From positions 62,001 through 126,000 of the forward strand of contig WBMZ01011907.1 of NCBI GenBank assembly GCA_013400975.1: DNA of 64,000 bases, given 5' to 3'. Below are positions 57,331-64,000 of the stretch, piece after piece; within the stretch, counting starts at the first letter, position 1; every line of letters starts with the position of its first letter. This DNA comes from Atrichornis clamosus (Eukaryota > Chordata > Aves > Passeriformes > Menuridae). The notes below the pieces were generated by a model that saw only the letters and a list, made by a program, of their open reading frames with translations, did no database searches and had not been told where the DNA came from. The position numbers and the translations under genes were made by a program.

Positions 57331-58084
57331 TCTGTTTAGTAATAAGAAAACAGTCCTCAGCGCCCTGCTGGACCCTCCTGGGCTTTCCATGACAATATTG
57401 AGTTCTGGGAATACTAAATATGGGACAGCAGCATCAGCTGAGAATTCCCCAAGCAGAAGCCCCTGGCTCAGCCAGACAACGCTGACGCTGCTCCGCACGG
57501 GTTCAGCTTCAGGGATCAGAATTGGGATGGAAAGTCCAGAGCTGGTTCTCTTCTTTGCACAGGCCACAGAGCACCAGCCTTTTTCCTTCCCTATCTCAGA
57601 TTCACGCAGCTAAACACAGATTTGTTCTCTGAATCACCCAACTTTGCTGCACAAGAGGCTCCATTTCCCACTAATGATATGAATTTGTCTTTCACTCTTC
57701 CCACCTTCTTTGATCATTCCATAGTTCTCAATCCCAGCATGTGGAACCCTGTTTGATTGTTATGATCTACTAAAAAATTCACAACTGCCAACTTTTTGAG
57801 TGGAGCTCTCAGCTGTGACACCACAAGTCAATGCCAAAAACATGAAATGCCGTTGTCTCTAACACCCCAAGAGCAGAGCTCGCCGTCCCCACAAGCCCTC
57901 GCGGCTGAGATCCCGGTGAGTTCCCCCACACCGTAACACGGCCACGAGATCAACCCCTTGAACACTCCCTATCAAGGAAGGGGAGAGCAACCAGGCTCTC
58001 TTTTAATATAAAGAAGATTCAGAACAACTTCAGGAATTCACACTGACGGTGGTGGCTGTAAAACCCAAATCAGTGAGTTATATT

Positions 58085-58096
58085 AAAAAAAAAAAA
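58085..58096. repeat. Poly-A tract (12 A)
   Basis: Uninterrupted A run. Confidence 0.9.
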
Positions 58097-58413
58097 TTAC
58101 AAACCAAGCCTCAGGAAGAACAGTTGTATTTTAATTTTTCATGCTAGGACTAACTCTTCACCTTAAAACCACTGCAGCACAAGTCTTAACCCCATATCTT
58201 TATTTTTTCATGGTTTCCCCTCAGGGCCTCTTTAAAGAGCCGGCAGAAGAGTCACTTCCCCGCTGGTGCAGTTGGCACGACTGCAAGTGTACTTAAAGTT
58301 TGCGTCTGATCAGGTTATGTGTATTGGATCTGAAACCAGTTAGTCAATTCTTCCCGGTCCCTAAGTGGCGATTTGTGGTAATGTCTACATCAATACTCAC
58401 AGAGCTGCGAGCT

Positions 58414-58427
58414 GCTTTACGTAAAGC
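58414..58427. promoter_or_regulatory. 14-bp palindrome with PAR-bZIP/NFIL3 core
   Basis: GCTTTACGTAAAGC is a perfect palindrome. Its centre TTACGTAA (58417-58424) is the optimal site of the PAR-bZIP and NFIL3 (E4BP4) factors and is also bound by C/EBP-type dimers. It sits in mixed AT/GC sequence with CpG-rich DNA following at 58440-58680. Confidence 0.45.
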
Positions 58428-58439
58428 AAATGTCTGCAG

Positions 58440-58680
58440 GATGGAGGGGCTGCTCCGAGGGCTGCCGGCTTAATGGAGATGCAGCTGCAAACAGAAACAC
58501 GCGGACGCAGCACAAGCAGCGCCGCTGAAAGGCCCACCTTCACCCGAACACAGCCCGGAGGGGACGGGGCACTGCTCGGGCACACGCCCTGTTCCCGGAC
58601 ACCTGGGCCGGCTTTGGAGCCTCCGCACCTGTGCCCCACCGGCCCCGCGGGCTCAGCACCAGCCAGATCCAACTCCGCTC
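58440..58680. promoter_or_regulatory. CpG-enriched segment
   Basis: Moderately CpG-rich sequence just downstream of the palindrome, with CGCGGACGCAGC and GCAGCGCCGCTG segments. It is weaker than the 9850 and 62484 islands. Confidence 0.3.
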
Positions 58681-59484
58681 TATTCATTCCAATTACTCTT
58701 CTTCCCTTTTCTTTTCAGCACCAGCCCTGGTCCTCCCCTCCTGCATTTCCTTACTGCCTGGGCTCCAAAGGGTGGATACAGGGCACGAAGCAGGAGAAGG
58801 TCAAGAAAACAAACCAACCAATCAAAAACTCCACACTAAGGCAAAGTGTAACAGAAAATAAGAGAAAGGTAGAAGACGTTACAGCACGAGAAAATTATGA
58901 TTCATGAGAAAGCAGGAGACAGCTGCTGCCGCAACAACTACAGAGTTGTTCTCTGTTGTTTGAGCAATAAACAATATCGGATTAAGCTTTTCCTTTCCAA
59001 TAACAGCTTTTTTCTTTAATATCTTTCATTTTGGTCCCAAATAGAACACAGACTCTTCAGAGCAAGGCTTATCTTTGTGTTTGTGAAGTGCGCAGCAACA
59101 CGGGCTGACCTCCGTGAGGCCTCAGGGCATCGCTGACCTGCACACACCCACAGGTGTGTTGTGTTTTCGGGACAACTTCCTGGCAGGGTCTTTTCTCTGT
59201 GAGATGCCCATGGCACAGTGGGGAAAACATGACCAGCTCCTGTCATACCCCACATCTCACTGCTTCTGCTTCAAATGGAGTAGAAAACCCATGACTTCCA
59301 CAGCAGCTACACGGCAATTTACACCTTGTAAGTCATTTAAATACATGGCCTGAAGTGTAAAATCTGGGAACTGTCAGCAAACCTCAGCTTGGCAAAAACC
59401 ACTGCTATTTATTATAGTAAAGTGCTTTCTGTATTAGCAAGAGCTGGCTCTGATAGATTACATCTCAGACAAAAATACGGAATA

Positions 59485-59520
59485 AATGATCTCCCAAGGT
59501 CTCTTCCAACCTGTTTTCCA
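59485..59520 (+). mobile_element. Possible CR1 3' tail remnant
   Basis: ATGATCTCCCAAGGTCTCTTC, then CAACCTG, resembles the CR1 tail with CTCAAGGTCCCTTCCAACC. It is only 35 bp long, so a chance match cannot be excluded. Confidence 0.35.
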
Positions 59521-60725
59521 AGACTTTACAAGGAAAAAGAGCAGAGCACAAACCCTATGGAGCAGTCCTGGCATTCCAGGGCATTCCACCCCTTCAGAGC
59601 ACACAGAATCCCTCCTCTGTACCAGCACTGCACAAGCCCCTGTGCTCCAAGTTTCCAAGCTGCTCCATATTGAAGATGCTAATTCAGACCCTCAGTCACA
59701 GCATCTAAGACTTCATTTCAAACAAACAATAAAATCCGCAGAAAAAAATACACCTCATTTGCCAAACTGCAGGAAAGAAAACACTCCCAAATCTACCAAA
59801 TCTCTGCACCCTCAGTTCTTCCACACAGGCCAAGAGGGTTTGAGCAGTGTTGCTCACGGGGTTTGCAAACTACAATTTCACTTTCTCTTGCTAACAATGA
59901 GATCCTGTCCAGCAACTGCAGGCAAAGGAGCCAGTTATTTTGGGGTGAAAGGGAAAGCCAGAAACATTATTTATTTATTCAAATAATTTTCCTTAGAAAG
60001 AACAAATACTGACCCCTCCTCCTTTGGAAGTTCCCATCGATCTCACTGGGAGAGCACGTCAGGCTGAGCAGGACCAGCCCCTAGGGAAGGCTCAAAGAGG
60101 AGCAAGGGGAGAGCAGCTGAGGTGTTCATTTGGAGCAGGTACTCACAGTGTTTGTTTATGGCAAATACATTTTAAACTGATCTGACTGCTGCAGATCTGG
60201 GCCGTGAAGCCAGCGGAGCTTTTGGGGTGTGCTGCAGTTTTTTTATTCACTTTTGTTGTTCTTTCCAGATCAAACAGCAAATGAATGGCAGAAATCCTGT
60301 AAATCTGAAAGGATGCTTGTTTATTTCCCACTTTTTCTCCTACATTTTCAGAGATTAGTGCATGTAATATTTTAATGCTATGCCATAAATATACATGAGA
60401 GGGAGAGCTCTTACACACTTGTAGTGTGTGTGATGGTGATATCCACATGATTAGATACAAGGACAGGTGGTAAAATGCATTTAACACAAGCTTGCTTGGG
60501 GCTCAGGGCCACCTCTACCCAGTGAGATGCAACAGTCATGTCTCTGAATTTTTCACCAGAAAAGAGAGAAAAAGTGTGTATCTCTAACAGATCTGGGGTT
60601 TTTTCTCCATTCCTGATGTCCCTGAGAAATAAGGTTAAGATTGAGCATGTTTTAGGATCAAAAAATATTAATTTGTTTTAAAGACATTTTAAACTAAAAA
60701 ATTTCAATTTATAATTTTTTATCTG

Positions 60726-60733
60726 ATTTGCAT
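60726..60733. promoter_or_regulatory. Octamer (POU) motif
   Basis: ATTTGCAT followed by TATGG in a very AT-rich region (60650-60860). Confidence 0.4.
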
Positions 60734-61344
60734 TATGGCAGGTTATGTAGTAGATTTACAGAACTGAAAAGTAATTCATAAAACACTTTAAAAACATACT
60801 AAAAGAAGAAAAATCACTGAACTATAATAGTCAAAATAAGGTGAAATCAAATCTAAAGCCCCATCTCAATAATTATCTTCATGAGGCCTATACAGGCATT
60901 GGTATTTCTGCTAATGACACAGAAAGGAAAAAGATGAAAGAAAAAGTGGGATATATGGAATATGCTGGAACAAAGAAAACAGAGATGTAGTTACTGCAAA
61001 GGTTACATCTATTTATCCGATCAAGGCTGGAGTCCATCACTAGGAAGCCCTGAACCTGTCGGATCCTTGCCCACGCTGGACTCCGACAGCTCACATGCTG
61101 TCCTGCCTCCCCATTCCCTCTTGGGAAGGACAGAGTGGTTTTCCTAATTCAGGCCTTCTCTCCACTCAAAAACGTGGGCAGGATTTATTTCAGGAGATGA
61201 AATGACCGAAGATTGCCCTGAAGAAGAACCATAAAACAGGCTCCACACAGAAGGTCAAGGAAATGTGTTACCCAACAAAACAGTTGAGCACTTCAGAAAC
61301 ATGAGAGAAAACCAATATTTTGATTGCTTGGGGTTTTTTGAATG

Positions 61345-61420
61345 CATAGAATCATAGAATTGTTAGGGTGGGAAAGGACCTTTAAGATCATCAAGTTCAA
61401 ACCCAGCATGACCACCATGT
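61345..61420 (-). mobile_element. CR1 LINE tail fragment, antisense
   Basis: GCATAGAATCATAGAATTG is the inverted terminal 8-bp repeat of CR1 elements (two units intact). It is followed by GGAAAGGACCTTTAAGATC and ATCAAGTTCAAACCCAGC. The 5' part is truncated at about 75 bp. Confidence 0.88.
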
Positions 61421-62483
61421 TTCACTGTTACACCCTCAGCTACAGGCAACTGAATCATTTTGGGCCATTTCTTAGTGAAATTGTTGGGTTTTGCTACTGC
61501 CAGGTTCTTACCTGCTCACAGCTCAGTCATGATCCAGAGAAATGGAGACCCTTTGGAAAGAGGCAGGAATTGCCATGTCCTCACAGCAGTCGCTGCTTGG
61601 AACCAATGAGTTTGGCAAACCAGTGGCTCAGATCTGGTTGATGGGATGAACCTCAGTTCCTTCCCAATTCTAGCCCTTCGAGCCACTGCGCAACACCGGG
61701 CAAGAACCAAGTCACAACAACATCTGACAGGCTTTGACAATCCCCGGAGAGCGAGAGCAGATGGAAACCCTGCCGAGACCCTGCCGGGCTCTCTCGGTCC
61801 TTGTGCCTGGAGAAATTATGTTGGAGGCAACAAACGAACCCATGAGATCATTCCCACAGAGTGGGAAAGGAAGAAGTTCCTCATTTACCCATTCTGAGGT
61901 CACAGTCATTCTGTTTCCCAAATACCACAATAGAAAAAAGAAAAGAAAAAAGAGTAACTATTCTTTGATTAAATTCAGGGAGGGGTTAAAATGTAAACTG
62001 ACTAAAAAATAACAGGAAGAATTTTGATTATGGAAATTTGAAGTGTATCTCCCTCCTGATGTCCTTTCCATATCTAGAATAACTACTCTGATCCCTGCTG
62101 ATAACGTTCCTCTCTTTTCACTAGAAATGTGACATGGGACAGCTGGGAAGAGGACAGCAGCAGCTTGACCTGCACCAGGTCAGTCCCCCTAGTCACTGGG
62201 CAATTCAAAAATATATTTGAGCAGGAAAATGTTTTTTCCCCTTTTTAAAAATAGTATGACTAAATCTGTGTAGGAGGATGTATACAGGTCATCTCCTTTC
62301 CCGAAACCAACGCGAAAGTGATGGTGTTCACCGTGAGAAAAGACTGCAATGGTTTAAAAAACAAAAACCAAAACTAAAACAACTTAAAAAAAAATCAAGC
62401 TGAAAGAGCAAAATGAAATACCTAAAGGGGGAGCTGGGCCAAGCAAAGACAAAGCAATGGACTGGACCCACCTGGAGAGCAAA

Positions 62484-62616
62484 GCTGGGCTTTGCGGCGG
62501 GAGGAACATCCGCTGGGCGCATGTGGCTGGAGAGCGTCTGGCGGCCGCGCCGGAGCCGCGCCGCGCGCTCCACGTCTGCCCACGGCCCCGCACGCCGTGG
62601 AGATTGGCTGCCGAGC
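62484..62616. promoter_or_regulatory. CpG-island-like segment with a NotI site
   Basis: Dense CpG over about 130 bp, including GCGGCCGC at 62541-62548 and CCGGAGCCGCGCCGCGCGC. It is flanked by A-rich sequence upstream and by a TTTTTTATTTTTTT run downstream. It may be part of a promoter whose exons lie outside the window or are not recognised. Confidence 0.45.
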
Positions 62617-62793
62617 CTGCTGGGGAGGGGGGACCAACTGGGAGCTGCTGGGGGAATCTGGCTGGCTGGGGAGAGGGGCTTCAAATTTTTTATTTTTTTA
62701 TTCTATAAGCTGCATACATGGAATGCAAAACCTCCATTTATTCCTTCTGGGTCATATGAGGGAGCCACTGGCAAAGATAATAATATATGAAGC

Positions 62794-62850
62794 AAGAGAG
62801 GGAGAAAGAGGGAGGGAGGGGAGGGAAGGAGGGAGGAAGGGAGAGAGAAG
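62794..62850. repeat. GA-rich low-complexity sequence
   Basis: Imperfect GGGA and GAGA repeats over 57 bp. Confidence 0.9.
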
Positions 62851-62935
62851 CAAAAGGCTTTCTATTATTCGGGACACTGGTGATGCACACTGAGGCAGTT
62901 GGAAGATTAAATTAAGTATTATATCTGCTGACCCC

Positions 62936-62949
62936 ATTGCCATGGTTAC
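62936..62949. promoter_or_regulatory. RFX X-box motif
   Basis: ATTGCCATGGTTAC matches the RFX consensus GTTRCCATGGYRAC at most positions, including the central CCATGG. It is near AT-rich motifs (AGATTAAATTAAG, AATATTAATCAAGCC). Confidence 0.4.
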
Positions 62950-63128
62950 CGGACAGCGGAAAATATTAATCAAGCCAAGCCTTTTCAGCTGAACATACCA
63001 GAAAAAAATGCTAAATATAAATATATATGTACATATTTGCTGCTCTGCCATGCTAATGTGGGCTGCCAGCAACCAAACCACCTGATATCACCGAGATAAA
63101 CAAATTTAAAATATCCTTGCCGCACAAG

Positions 63129-63140
63129 GCTGACGTCAGC
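63129..63140. promoter_or_regulatory. CRE-type palindrome (CREB/AP-1/Maf site)
   Basis: GCTGACGTCAGC is a perfect 12-bp palindrome. Its core TGACGTCA is the full CRE, and the extended form is the CRE-type Maf recognition element. CpG-rich sequence follows (GCGTGGCGAGCGCAGCGCG). Confidence 0.5.
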
Positions 63141-63514
63141 GTGGCGAGCGCAGCGCGAGGACGGGGCTGCAGTGCTCACTCGCCCTTCAGTCGATTAGAA
63201 AGGGAATTTGAATATGGAATGGCGACATCTTGCTGGGTGCCTGAGCTGAAGAGGCATTTAGGGTTCTCTTCCCATCAGGAAGAAAGGGACCATCCTGTTG
63301 TCCAGTGTGAGTTCCAGCCACGAGCCAGTTCTGCCTCGTGGAGCCCTGGAATCACGTCCAGACCGCACATCTCCTGCGGGAGATTAAAGCAATTCCCACC
63401 GACTTGGTTTTCACCTCCAAACCAGACTCAGGGGAGCCCCCGCTGCAGCAGGGGCTGCACCTCGGGAAGGATTCTTTGTGTGCAGGTGGCCTGCAGGTCT
63501 CTGCCCTCCCGCAG

Positions 63515-63615
63515 GTGCGGCTGCCCCGGCGCGGGGGACGGACGCAACCCCCGCGCACCGGCACCCAACGCTGCAGGGGGACGCACACCCAGCGTGGCCG
63601 GGCTCAACGACAACA
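63515..63615. promoter_or_regulatory. CpG-enriched segment
   Basis: CpG-dense sequence such as CCCCGGCGCGGGGGACGGACG and CCCCGCGCACCGG. Moderate strength. It may be a downstream part of the same cluster as 62484-63180. Confidence 0.35.
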
Positions 63616-64000
63616 CAGCCGACTTATCAGAGGGTATCGCAGCACCGAGGAACCCCCGGCCAGGCTGCACCTGCAGCCAAGGCCCCCACGCCTCACCCAG
63701 GATGGGGCCAAGTCCCTTCACAAGGAACCCCCTTCAGCTTTCAGAAGGGGCAAAATACAACCAAACCAAACCTGGGTCAATAATAATAATACTGATGCTG
63801 AACTACTACCATTTTAAAACTCTAATCTTAAGCACAAATATGGGAATAACACAGATTAATTTGTCCTTTTCCATACAGTTCACTGGCATAACTAAAAAGG
63901 GAACATAAACTCCTCATTCTGTTCTCTAACCATATATTAAAAAAACGGATGTCCATACAAAGACAGTATTTCCTTCCCAGTCACCATCTTCACTTTTGCT

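Larger units (their letters stand above)
53226..61344. other. Repeat-poor stretch rich in candidate elements, about 8 kb
   Basis: Includes a 22-bp tandem duplication, a (CA)n tract, AT-rich candidate elements at 54180-54320 and 56110-57330, a CpG islet at 56755-56945, and the palindrome at 58414-58427. A short possible CR1 tail lies near 59485. The 53280-53950 part is GC-balanced with a 205-codon frame that lacks any domain. No exon is supported. Confidence 0.5.
61421..64000. other. Unique sequence ending in a CpG-rich regulatory cluster
   Basis: The left part is AT-rich with A-rich runs (61930-61955 and 62350-62398). The part from 62484 onward has CpG-rich segments, a GA-rich tract, an X-box, a CRE/Maf palindrome and AT-rich sequence at 62900-63120. 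A 263-codon frame (63117-63908) has no recognised domain. The last 250 bp are AT-rich. Confidence 0.5.

Noticed and set aside
63117..63908. 263-codon open frame, + strand
   Set aside because: Composition follows local GC content, no domain or splice context is visible, and overlapping frames are open in neighbouring phases. Chance open frame in CpG-rich DNA.
1..64000. Possible LTR retrovirus or other viral insertion
   Set aside because: No terminal repeat pair, primer-binding-site-like sequence or viral gene motif was recognised. The repeats seen are CR1 and SINE remnants.
1..64000. CRISPR arrays, tRNA genes or rRNA genes
   Set aside because: No regularly spaced direct repeats and no tRNA or rRNA sequence patterns were found by eye.

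Overview
The window reads as nuclear, non-coding DNA from a bird, most likely a neoavian or passerine. The basis is its interspersed repeats. About a dozen clear fragments belong to the chicken-repeat-1 (CR1) LINE family in its bird-specific form: copies on the + strand carry the block GGAAGTGTCCAAGGCC and end near CCAAACCATTCT, and copies on the - strand read TTGGAAgGGACC and then CTTCCAGGGATGG. A few much older CR1-like and MIR-like remnants are also present. There is no bacterial-style gene layout, no tRNA or rRNA gene, no CRISPR array, and no LTR element that I can recognise. Overall composition is moderate, with AT-rich blocks alternating with a few short CpG-rich islets.

No protein-coding exon is supported. 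All open frames are short (the longest is about 260 codons), overlap on both strands, lack recognisable domains, and often lie inside CR1 copies, where the same few peptides recur. The window is best described as intergenic or deep-intronic sequence. The owner gene and the species cannot be named from the sequence alone.

Layout. 0-9.7 kb: scattered CR1 copies in both orientations, one plausible + strand polyadenylation site near 1.72 kb, and a perfect hairpin near 3.04 kb. 9.85-10.28 kb: the best CpG-island-like segment, with a 17-bp GC-rich tandem repeat. 10.3-16.1 kb: AT-rich blocks that look like non-coding elements, then three CR1 copies. 16.1-28.1 kb: mostly unique sequence with several AT-rich homeodomain/POU-motif blocks, a paired RFX X-box (17.23-17.27 kb), and two small tandem duplications. 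28.1-36.2 kb: CR1 copies, a local duplication around the single N at 28,376, a MIR-like SINE, and an AT-rich block at 34.85-35.3 kb. 36.2-51.5 kb: largely unique, repeat-poor sequence. 51.5-64 kb: a CR1 copy, a MIR-like SINE, a 22-bp tandem duplication, long AT-rich candidate elements (56.1-57.3 kb), a PAR-bZIP palindrome (58.42 kb), and a CpG-rich terminal cluster (62.4-63.7 kb) carrying an RFX-type site and a perfect CRE/Maf palindrome.

The most coherent reading is a repeat-poor stretch rich in candidate regulatory elements, of the kind that flanks developmental genes. Several blocks have the base composition and motif content of conserved non-coding elements, but conservation cannot be tested here. 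I did not find evidence for a new multi-gene system.
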